Below, piece after piece: positions 1-6,812 of a DNA stretch of 19,891 nt. The stretch spans positions 1 through 19,891 of the forward strand of contig CAZKMM010000034.1 of assembly GCA_964553915.1 (NCBI GenBank). The letters are read 5' to 3'. The notes beneath the pieces were generated by a model. It ran no database searches. It worked only from the letters and a program-made list of their open reading frames with translations, and was not told the origin of the DNA. Position 1 is the first letter of the stretch; each line of letters opens with the position of its first letter. The stretch is from CAZKMM01 sp964553915. Its GTDB lineage: Bacteria; RBG-13-61-14; DRUE01. The position numbers and the translations under genes were made by a program.

Positions 1-508
1 GATAATCACTGGGCACCCGAAAAATAATTACCGGAATTTTTCTTTTCACCAGCTCTTCCCAGAAAGGAGCTTCTCCCACCATATTTTTCAGCTGAGCAGA
101 TTTAAATGAAAAGAGCCAGGTTCCCAGCCGAATTTTTCCTCCTTTTGGCTCTATGGTTTTACTGGTAGAAAGATAAAGCTCAAAGGTCTCAGGTACCCGA
201 TGAATAAAATCAAAAATACCGTGCCGACCGGGATTGGCAGAAGTAATAAAACTTGCCCAGGCAACCGGGCTTTGAGCCGGAATCGTGGTTTGCATCTTTT
301 TAAAATCCCCGCCTCTTTCCAGAAGCCTCTGGAAATTGGGCATTAAGCCCTGACTCATAAATTTTGCCAGCAGTGCCGGGTCCATTCCATCTATTCCCAG
401 AACAATGACCTTTTTCGGATTAGACTCTGCCCTGGCTGAGGGAAGAGAAGAAAGAAAAATAAAAAACAAGCCCAGAAGGACTAGCCCGATTTTTTGAGCG
501 GTTCTCAC
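1..508 (-). CDS. Alkaline phosphatase superfamily (type I phosphodiesterase/NPP-like) protein, exported, partial (C-terminus off left edge)
   Basis: The first 169 residues are visible; the gene reads leftward off the window. The start is GTG at 508, inside the GTGA that also holds the stop of the upstream gene, with a purine-rich GGAAGG about 9 bases before it. Residues 1-27 form a Sec signal peptide (basic start, hydrophobic 8-22, likely cleavage after SARA). The mature part opens with the family's first metal-binding strand, VIVLGIDGMD, with metal ligand D40. The nucleophile region IPAQSPVAWASF follows; S80 aligns with the nucleophilic Thr of NPP enzymes, and NPGRHGIFDF comes after it. The remaining metal ligands lie beyond the edge. 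It is clearly a paralogue of the gene before it and is expected to be a periplasmic phosphodiester or phosphomonoester hydrolase. The substrate cannot be read from the sequence. The family is certain, the exact activity is not. Confidence 0.9.
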   Translation of the reverse strand, partial: MRTAQKIGLVLLGLFFIFLSSLPSARAESNPKKVIVLGIDGMDPALLAKFMSQGLMPNFQRLLERGGDFKKMQTTIPAQSPVAWASFITSANPGRHGIFDFIHRVPETFELYLSTSKTIEPKGGKIRLGTWLFSFKSAQLKNMVGEAPFWEELVKRKIPVIIFRVPSDY

Positions 509-2610
509 TTTCTTAATCCTTCCAGTTCTTTTTGAGTTAGCAGGCATCTGCCGTCTATATAAGCTGGCACTTTCAGGTCAAAAAGTCTTAAAATGGTTGG
601 TGCCAGGTCTGCAATCCAGCAATCATCCGTGCTCAGCTTTAAATTGGTGAAAAGGATGCCCGGCACCAGCTCCGGGTCTATGCAATGGTCTCCGCTCCAG
701 CTTTTGGTGTTATCTGAAAAGATTTTTTCATTTACCACTCCGAGGGTGCCGTCCCAGTCCATCCGATATCCCTCATTATAGCCAACGATAATGTCCGGAG
801 CATTCTCCAGATAGGGTCCGGAGAGATATTCATAAGCATCATAGGCTTTTCGGATTGCGACCTCACCGGTCTGGGGGTCTTTGAGTCCGGTGAGTTTTTC
901 GCAGATTTCTTTGCGGAGCTTTTGAGCTTCTTCTCCTGGCTCCACAATTCCTTTAGCTTCTCTGCCTTTTAGATTAAGATAGATTCCGCTTAAGCCCAGA
1001 GCATAAGCTCTGGTCTGGCTCCAGTCCACATCCTTAAACATCTCTTCGCTCCCTTGAGGATTTTTGCAGACCAGATACCCTTCTTTCCAGAGCCAGGAAT
1101 TTAGATTAATACCCCGGCGAAAGCTCTTAAAACCATGGTCGCTCATCACGAAAATAACATCATTCTTTCCCAGCTTTTCCAGAACCTTTCCTAAAAGCTC
1201 ATCTGCCCGGATATAAACCTGTTCAATTGCATCCCGGAAATTTTTCGCTTCTTCAGTTTCATAAAGCGGGTGTTTGGGGTCAAGTGCCCGGAAAAAGGTA
1301 TGCTGGATGCGGTCGGTATGGTCAAAGACAATGGCTAAAACTCCCTTTCTGGTTCGGCTCAGGGCGTGGAAAAAGATTTTTTCTCGCTCCTGGTAATAGT
1401 CCCAGGTTTGCTTTAAAAAGGCAGACTCATCAATCACTCGCTCGTTAAGTGCCCAGGTATCTTCTGCCAGTCCCAGGGTGGAATAAGTACCAAAAAGCTT
1501 GGCAAGATACATTGAATAAAACCCGGGGTGGGAGATGGGCATTACTGGATTTTCCGGGTCTAGATTGATTGGAGTCATATAAAGCTCAGGATGCTCATTA
1601 CCTTTGAGGAGGAGAAATTTAGCTCTTCCATAAACTTTTACTCCGGGCATTGCCCGAAAAGTGAGCTGAATCCAGGGGGTATATTCTTTTTCTTTTAAAG
1701 GAATTTTTTGCTCAGGAAGAATAAGGAGGAATTCGCCCTGGGAATTTTTCTGAAGCTGGAAGTTTATTTTCATTTCTTGCTTTTCTCGGGTCAGGGTATT
1801 TTCCGGACCCGGGATGTATCCTTTCCAACCCGAGCTGGTTCTTTCCAGCTCCAGCTCCATTCCCCCGGTATGCTTTTCTTTGCTTGCCCCTTCCCGCCAG
1901 TAAGTAAAACTTCCCTGAGAGCCTCTTAAATCCGGCACACACATTGCGCTGAGCTGGGCACCATAAAATTTTTCCGGCGGGAAAGTAATAGGCACCCGGA
2001 TAATCTGGCTGAAAATCCAGTGGTCTCCCAGAGTTTTCCAGAAGGGCTGGCTTTTCCGCAGGAGTTGGATTTCAGGCTTTTTCAGAGGAATTTGATATTT
2101 CCCCAGCTTAAGAGTTTTTTCTGGCTGGCGAATTTTAGTGGAGCTGAGCACGGGCAGATAACTCTTTCGGTCCGGAGCCAGAAAATCAAAGATATTATGC
2201 TTGCCCGGGTTTACCCCGGTGGCAAAGGTTGACCAGGCAACCGGACTCATTGCCGGGAGGGTGGTTTTTAACCGGCGAAAACTGCCCTGCTCTGTTAATT
2301 TTTTGAAATTAGGAAGTTTTCCTTCCGAGATATACTTTTCGCATAAGTCCGGGTCAAGACCATCCAGCCCCAGAACAATCACTCGTTTAACATAGGGTTT
2401 GTTTCCCTGCTTTTTAATCTGGATGAGCCGAATCAAAGCACGAATTGGAAATAAAAGTACCGCCAAAAGAGCAGAGAGAAAGGCAAAGAAAAAGACCATA
2501 AAGGAGCCGAGAATAGCAAACCCTGCTCCGGGTCCGATATAAGCATAAGCAGGAAAGCTAAAAAAGCACAATAAAAGGATTAAAAATACCGCCTTCTTTT
2601 TGAACCGCAT
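505..2610 (-). CDS. Membrane-anchored alkaline phosphatase superfamily phosphodiesterase (NPP-like), 701 aa
   Basis: Metal-dependent phosphoester hydrolase of the type I phosphodiesterase/nucleotide pyrophosphatase group. Residues 7-23 look like a signal peptide or first membrane segment. The glycine-rich YIGPGAG (24-30) and a second long hydrophobic stretch (31-60) follow, so the enzyme is probably anchored with its catalytic domain outside the cytoplasm. The full metal-ligand set is visible: D83 in GLDGLD, the presumed nucleophile S122 in MSPVAWSTF, D433 and H437 in DRIQH, D491-H492 in SDHGF, and H642 in SGDHC. Residues from about 170 to 360 form an insertion or cap region without obvious motifs. 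The start ATG at 2610 has no Shine-Dalgarno sequence; a TATAAT lies 13 bases upstream. The stop overlaps the GTG start of the next gene by four bases, so the two paralogues are translated together. The substrate (nucleotide, glycerophosphodiester, lipid or glycan head group) is unknown. Confidence 0.93.
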   Translation of the reverse strand: MRFKKKAVFLILLLCFFSFPAYAYIGPGAGFAILGSFMVFFFAFLSALLAVLLFPIRALIRLIQIKKQGNKPYVKRVIVLGLDGLDPDLCEKYISEGKLPNFKKLTEQGSFRRLKTTLPAMSPVAWSTFATGVNPGKHNIFDFLAPDRKSYLPVLSSTKIRQPEKTLKLGKYQIPLKKPEIQLLRKSQPFWKTLGDHWIFSQIIRVPITFPPEKFYGAQLSAMCVPDLRGSQGSFTYWREGASKEKHTGGMELELERTSSGWKGYIPGPENTLTREKQEMKINFQLQKNSQGEFLLILPEQKIPLKEKEYTPWIQLTFRAMPGVKVYGRAKFLLLKGNEHPELYMTPINLDPENPVMPISHPGFYSMYLAKLFGTYSTLGLAEDTWALNERVIDESAFLKQTWDYYQEREKIFFHALSRTRKGVLAIVFDHTDRIQHTFFRALDPKHPLYETEEAKNFRDAIEQVYIRADELLGKVLEKLGKNDVIFVMSDHGFKSFRRGINLNSWLWKEGYLVCKNPQGSEEMFKDVDWSQTRAYALGLSGIYLNLKGREAKGIVEPGEEAQKLRKEICEKLTGLKDPQTGEVAIRKAYDAYEYLSGPYLENAPDIIVGYNEGYRMDWDGTLGVVNEKIFSDNTKSWSGDHCIDPELVPGILFTNLKLSTDDCWIADLAPTILRLFDLKVPAYIDGRCLLTQKELEGLRK

Positions 2611-2623
2611 TTTAATTTATTTT

Positions 2624-2652
2624 ATTATAGTCAAGAAATCAGAAAATAAAAA
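2624..2652 (-). promoter_or_regulatory. Candidate promoter for the 2610 phosphodiesterase operon
   Basis: Reading leftward, a perfect TATAAT (2629-2624) ends 13 bases before the ATG at 2610. The -35 position at 17-base spacing (2652-2647) reads TTTTTA, which is weak. Transcription would start about six bases before the ATG, leaving almost no leader and no ribosome site. The surroundings are AT-rich, so a chance match is possible. Confidence 0.4.
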
Positions 2653-2656
2653 AGCC

Positions 2657-2681
2657 GAAATTTTAAATTTGCCAAAATTTC
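2657..2681. repeat. 8-9-8 inverted repeat, possible operator
   Basis: GAAATTTT (2657-2664) and AAAATTTC (2674-2681) are perfect inverted copies separated by nine bases. The right arm begins on the last base of the plus-strand -35 candidate. The repeat could be an operator shared by the divergent genes, but the stretch is AT-rich and one copy alone is weak evidence. Confidence 0.25.
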
Positions 2682-2697
2682 CAGGAGAAGTTAGGAT
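2669..2697 (+). promoter_or_regulatory. Candidate promoter for the TrkA-USP/antiporter operon
   Basis: TTGCCA (2669-2674, five of six consensus bases) and TAGGAT (2692-2697, four of six) are separated by exactly 17 bases. The -10 element ends eight bases before the ATG at 2706, so the predicted mRNA would be leaderless. The only AGGAG nearby (2683-2687) is 18 bases from the ATG, too far for normal initiation. Confidence 0.4.
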
Positions 2698-2705
2698 ATT
2701 TCTAG

Positions 2706-4187
2706 ATGGAAGAATCTTTACCCCCCAAACCAGATAAAGACCTGCCCCGAATTTTTATTGTAGGACTGGGTCAAACCGGAAGGGAGCTTTTATTTCAACT
2801 TAAAGGTAGTGTCAGGCTGGTAGGCATAGATTTGAAAGAAGAAAAGCTTGCCCGGGCTCGTGAGTTTCTTAAAGATGAGGTTGAATTGGTTTTAAGTGAT
2901 GGCACCAGCAGATTAACCTGGGAAAGACTGGGATTAAAGCCAGAAGAGGCGGTGGTGGCAATCTGCGGTCGGGATGATATTAATCTGGAAGTTTGTCGGG
3001 TGGCAAAGGAATATTTTGGGGTGAAGCGAATGCTGGCAGTTTCCATAACTGCGGAACGAGAGGAAGAGTATCAATCTGCAAGAATAGAAGTGGTAAGTCG
3101 GGGGAAGGTGCTAGCCGGGATGCTGAAAAACCTTTTGCTTCAAGACTATCAGGTAGCGATTGAAATCGGTCTGGGGGAAGGAGAAATTATTGAAACCACC
3201 ATTCTTCCTGGCTCGCCAGCAGTGGGTAAGACGGTCGGGTTTTTCCGGGCACGCTCCTGGCGGATTGGGGCAGTGTATCGGGGAGGAGAGCTTTTACTTC
3301 CCCAGCCAGAGCTCAGGCTTCAGGCTCAGGATAAAGTGTTGTTAATAGGTGATACCCGAATTTTGCCGGGCATTGCTGAGTTTTTCCGAATGGGAGAGCC
3401 GGAATTTCCTCTCCAGTTTGGCTCCAGAATCGCCCTTCTTCCCTGGCTAAATCAGGAAAAGATAGATATCCTGTTAAAAGAAGCCAATTATTTTGGAAAG
3501 TTTACCAAAGCTCGCTCGCTTTTGATTTTTTCTCGTCCAGAACAGGCGCATGAGGACCAGAAGCTGGCAGAAAGCCTTTGCGCAGAAAGTCTTCTTCGCT
3601 GTTATCCTGCCTGGCTGGAGGAACCAGAAAGTGAGGAATGGTTAAAAATGCTCCGGGCACAGGATGTCGGCTTGGTTTTACTGCCAGAGGTCAAACAAAA
3701 CTGGCTCAGACGAATAAATCTTTTAAAGAGCTTTGTGCTGGAGCTGATTAACCGGGTCAATCTTCCGGTTTTAATCAGCCGGGGAACAGTTCCTTATGAG
3801 AGGATATTATTGCCGGTGATTGCTGGTTCTAATCTTAGAAGGCTTACAGAACTGGCGATAGATATTGCCCGGCAGTTTGAAGCGAGATTAGAAGCCCTTA
3901 CTGTAACTGAGCCCAGCTTTTCTATAGGTCAGGAGCGGATCGAGGAGGAAAAAAGAGCCCTGCATCGGGTAGAGGAGCTTTGTTCTTTGTATCGGCTTCC
4001 GGTGATTACTCATCATCGGGAGGGAAATCCGATTCGGGAGATCAGTTTTCATTCTAAGGATTATCAACTTTTGATTATTGGGCACCGAAGAAGAAAATGG
4101 CGTCTGCCCCGGATTGATGTGGCAATGGAGATTATCTCCCGGGCTCCCTGCTCGGTGATGGTCTTTCCTTTTGAGGAAGAAAGATGA
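2706..4187 (+). CDS. TrkA-type RCK protein fused to two universal-stress-like domains, likely transporter regulator
   Basis: Cytoplasmic 493-residue protein with no membrane segment. Residues 14-130 are a Rossmann RCK/TrkA-N domain: the nucleotide-binding loop G20-L-G22-Q-T-G25 is followed by an acidic D42 at the end of the second strand, as in NAD(H)-binding members. Residues about 148-228 match an RCK-C (TrkA-C) ligand domain. Residues about 238-360 resemble a degenerate alpha/beta USP fold, and 362-488 a clearer UspA domain ending in APCSVMVFPF. In the last domain the usual ATP loop is eroded: after G459 the second glycine and the GS pair are missing, so ATP binding is doubtful. The stop overlaps the antiporter start in ATGA, which strongly suggests that it gates that transporter, as RCK domains do in Kef systems. 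No Shine-Dalgarno sequence is usable; the first 13 residues are charged and variable, so the exact start is slightly uncertain. Confidence 0.88.
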   Translation: MEESLPPKPDKDLPRIFIVGLGQTGRELLFQLKGSVRLVGIDLKEEKLARAREFLKDEVELVLSDGTSRLTWERLGLKPEEAVVAICGRDDINLEVCRVAKEYFGVKRMLAVSITAEREEEYQSARIEVVSRGKVLAGMLKNLLLQDYQVAIEIGLGEGEIIETTILPGSPAVGKTVGFFRARSWRIGAVYRGGELLLPQPELRLQAQDKVLLIGDTRILPGIAEFFRMGEPEFPLQFGSRIALLPWLNQEKIDILLKEANYFGKFTKARSLLIFSRPEQAHEDQKLAESLCAESLLRCYPAWLEEPESEEWLKMLRAQDVGLVLLPEVKQNWLRRINLLKSFVLELINRVNLPVLISRGTVPYERILLPVIAGSNLRRLTELAIDIARQFEARLEALTVTEPSFSIGQERIEEEKRALHRVEELCSLYRLPVITHHREGNPIREISFHSKDYQLLIIGHRRRKWRLPRIDVAMEIISRAPCSVMVFPFEEER

Positions 4188-5404
4188 GACCGGAAAATGC
4201 CCTGAGCCTGCTTTTGATTGTTCTGGGAGCTTTTTTTCTTCCTATGATTTCCCGTCGGCTCCGGATTCCCAGCGCGGTGGGAGAGATACTTTACGGGATG
4301 ATTTTGGGGGAGCATTTTTTGGGCTTAATCAGTCAGGATGATTTTATCCGCTTTTTATCTCAACTCGGTTTTGCCATTTTGATGTTTATGGCAGGAATGG
4401 AGATAGATTTCAACCGGCTTCGTCCCCGGGCAGGTGGAAATTTGAGCCTTTCTCTCCTGGTGATTTTCTGGATGGGATTGCTCGGTCTTTTATTCTGGTA
4501 TTTTTTAGATTGGAAAGCGACTTTGATTTTGGGCTTGGGGTGTGTCTCCATTGGTCTGGGGGTTGCCTTTTTTAAGGAGCATCGGCTTTTGACCACTCCG
4601 GTGGGGCAAATTTTTCTCTCCATAGGATTTTTAGGGGAGCTGGGAAGTATTATCCTTTTAACTTTAATTGAGCTTTATCATCGGTTCGGAACCTCTTCTG
4701 AGATAGTGATAGAAGTCGGGAAATTCGTGGGGATTTTTCTGGTAGCTTTTATTTTTATGCGGATATTTCGGTTCCTGGTCTGGTGGTTTCCCCATCGGTT
4801 TCAAAGCCTGATTGGTGGACAGGACCCGCTGGAGCTAGGGGTTCGGCTCAGTTTTGCTCTGCTTTTTGTTTTTCTGGCTTTGAGCACCTGGCTGGGGGTG
4901 GAGATGATTCTGGGCGCCTTTTTAGCCGGAGCTCTTTTTTCTTTTGTTTTTCGGGAGCGGGAACAGATTATGGAAAAATTAAATTCCATTGGTCAGGGAT
5001 TTTTCATCCCTTTTTTCTTCGTGGTGGTAGGAGTAAGCTTTGACCCAAGGGTGGCACTTACCCACACCAGCCCTTTTTTCTTTTTAAGCCTTTTGGGGCT
5101 CGGGCTGATTCAGAAGATATTTCCCAGTCTCTGGCTTCGGCTGGGAAAATTTACCTTCCGGCAGATTTTGGCGCTGGGATTTTTGTTCTCTGCTCCTTTT
5201 ACTTTAATGGTGGCAATTGCCGAGATCGGGCTTCAGCTCGGGCTTTTGAGCGAGGAGCTACATTCTTCGCTTCTACTTCTTGCGGTGGTTAGCGGACTTC
5301 TCAATCCAATACTAAGCAGGAGATTATTTCAGCCTGAGATTAAATTGCTCAAGGAGAAAGCGGAGGGAAAGGAGAGCCCGGTTTTTTTGGGAACCAGCTC
5401 CTGA
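4184..5404 (+). CDS. CPA2-family cation/proton antiporter (Kef/NapA-like) membrane subunit
   Basis: A 406-residue protein with about 11-12 hydrophobic segments. CPA2 landmarks are RIPSAVGEILYGMILGE (27-43) and FAILMFMAGMEID (63-75) in the N-terminal half. GAFLAGALFSF and FIPFFFVVVGVSFDP appear in the second half. It should exchange Na+ or K+ for H+ across the inner membrane. The segment aligned to the ion-binding helix reads FLGELGSI, with E152 where many CPA2 proteins have the Asp of an ND or DD pair, so ion selectivity cannot be assumed. Unlike KefB/KefC it has no C-terminal RCK domain; that part is supplied by the preceding gene, whose stop it overlaps (ATGA). GAGGA lies just upstream of the start. 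The last 18 codons including the stop overlap the end of the opposing radical SAM gene. Confidence 0.9.
   Translation: MRPENALSLLLIVLGAFFLPMISRRLRIPSAVGEILYGMILGEHFLGLISQDDFIRFLSQLGFAILMFMAGMEIDFNRLRPRAGGNLSLSLLVIFWMGLLGLLFWYFLDWKATLILGLGCVSIGLGVAFFKEHRLLTTPVGQIFLSIGFLGELGSIILLTLIELYHRFGTSSEIVIEVGKFVGIFLVAFIFMRIFRFLVWWFPHRFQSLIGGQDPLELGVRLSFALLFVFLALSTWLGVEMILGAFLAGALFSFVFREREQIMEKLNSIGQGFFIPFFFVVVGVSFDPRVALTHTSPFFFLSLLGLGLIQKIFPSLWLRLGKFTFRQILALGFLFSAPFTLMVAIAEIGLQLGLLSEELHSSLLLLAVVSGLLNPILSRRLFQPEIKLLKEKAEGKESPVFLGTSS
5349..5404. other. 56-base tail-to-tail overlap of two coding regions
   Basis: The plus-strand antiporter gene stops with TGA at 5402-5404, while the minus-strand radical SAM gene stops with TGA at 5351-5349, so their last 18 to 19 codons share the same DNA. 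No T-rich hairpin terminator is visible on either strand here. Transcripts of the two operons must therefore be antisense to each other at their ends. Confidence 0.85.
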
Positions 5405-6812
5405 AGCGACTTACCCCTCTTAAAGAGAGTCGGATAATTTCTTCCAGGGGGATTTTAAATTCAAACCGATAAAGCCGATGATAAAGTGCTTTGTGAATCC
5501 CGGGCGGTAGGGAGAAAATAACCCGGGGCAGTCCGTAAAGCAGGTCCAAGACGGTTTTGGCTCTTGCCCATCTTCGTTTGCTCCAGCCATAAACTTCCAT
5601 AAAATCCAGGAATCGCTGGCTCCATTCCTCAATATTTTGAGGAGGGATAAATCCCTGCTTCAGGCATTTTTCCCAGAGCGGAGTTCCGGGGAAAACCCAG
5701 AAAGGATTGGAGGCAAAACAAAGGTATGGATTTATCTTTCGTGCCTGTTCCATAAATTTAAAGGTCTGCTGGCGGTCTTCTTGCTCTTCTCCCGGACCGA
5801 GAAAAATTACCCCGGCATCATAAAAGCAGGGATAAGATGCCAACCGCTCCAGGGCATCCATTGCCATTTGTGGGGTAATTTCTTTTCGGTAAATTTTTAG
5901 CATTTTTTCTGAGGCTGATTCCAAGCCAAAACCCAGATACACTGCCCTGGTTTCTTTTGCCTGACTCACAAAACCCGGGTTAACAATTTCAAATCTTCCC
6001 ACTCCTGCCCAGGGGTAGTTTAAGCCATAAATTAAGTTCCAGGCAGAGTGAAGTTCACCAAACAGATTATCTCCCACCAAGCTGAGTATCTTTATCTGGA
6101 CCGGCAGGGTTTTTTTTAGATAGTTAATTTGCTCCCTACAGTATTCCAGGGAGTGAATCCTCCAGAGCTTTCGCCGAGAATCCAGCCGATTATAACAATA
6201 ATTGCAGTTCTTTGGACAGCCCCGGGTAAAATAAAAAGACCAGTAATATTCTTCATAATAAGGGAATTTGCGGAGATATTTGGTGGGGTCAATCAAATCC
6301 CATCCCGGCTCAAACCGGTCAATATCTTTGGACCATTGAGCCGGGGGGTTGATTTTTATCTCTCCCCTATCCTTCCAGCCCACATCAGGAATATCTCTGG
6401 GTGGCTGTTTGCTGGCAATAGCTTCTGCGAGTCTGGGGGCAATTAATTCTCCCTCCCCAATTACCACATAATCAATATAATCTTCTTTTAAGGCTATTTC
6501 TGGAACCATACTGGCAAAGACCCCACCCCAGACCACCACCTGCCCCAATTTTTTTACCGCCTTGCTCATTTGAATATCTCGCTTTAAGGTGGAGCCGATG
6601 ATGGTGCTGAAGCCAACAAATAAGGGAGGCTGGTCCAAAATTGCCTGATACAAAAGCTTCTCTTCTCCCTGATGAAGATGAAAAAGCCGAACCGAATATC
6701 CTGCCTGGCTTAATGCCTTGCCCACAAACATTATTCCCAAGGGAGGAGAAAAATATCCCTGGTTCCATACCTCGTTAGAAACCAGATAAATCGGGGGAAG
6801 GCGTGAGTTCAC
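5349..6812 (-). CDS. B12-binding-domain radical SAM enzyme
   Basis: A 487-residue protein with the two-part layout of class B radical SAM enzymes. Residues about 7-140 form a cobalamin-binding-like Rossmann domain (PPLGIMFVGKAL, VGFSTIIGSTL, YVVIGEGE). It lacks the DxHxxG base-ligand motif, as many of these enzymes do. Residues about 190-390 are the radical SAM barrel, with cluster ligands C199, C203 and C206 in TRGCPKNCNYCYN, followed by LGFGLESASEKML and GVIFLGPGEE. The C-terminal 100 residues have no recognised motif. Such proteins methylate unactivated carbons or rearrange lipids, cofactors and natural products; the substrate here is unknown. GTG is chosen as the start because it sits in a GTGA overlap with the preceding stop and begins the conserved domain at the right place. 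It is the last gene of the minus-strand operon. Confidence 0.9.
   Translation of the reverse strand: MNSRLPPIYLVSNEVWNQGYFSPPLGIMFVGKALSQAGYSVRLFHLHQGEEKLLYQAILDQPPLFVGFSTIIGSTLKRDIQMSKAVKKLGQVVVWGGVFASMVPEIALKEDYIDYVVIGEGELIAPRLAEAIASKQPPRDIPDVGWKDRGEIKINPPAQWSKDIDRFEPGWDLIDPTKYLRKFPYYEEYYWSFYFTRGCPKNCNYCYNRLDSRRKLWRIHSLEYCREQINYLKKTLPVQIKILSLVGDNLFGELHSAWNLIYGLNYPWAGVGRFEIVNPGFVSQAKETRAVYLGFGLESASEKMLKIYRKEITPQMAMDALERLASYPCFYDAGVIFLGPGEEQEDRQQTFKFMEQARKINPYLCFASNPFWVFPGTPLWEKCLKQGFIPPQNIEEWSQRFLDFMEVYGWSKRRWARAKTVLDLLYGLPRVIFSLPPGIHKALYHRLYRFEFKIPLEEIIRLSLRGVSRFRSWFPKKPGSPFPPLSP

Noticed and set aside
5380..5460. Bidirectional terminator between the convergent operons
   Set aside because: The small CTCTTAAAGAG dyad (5418-5428) has a short stem and no adjoining T tract on either strand.
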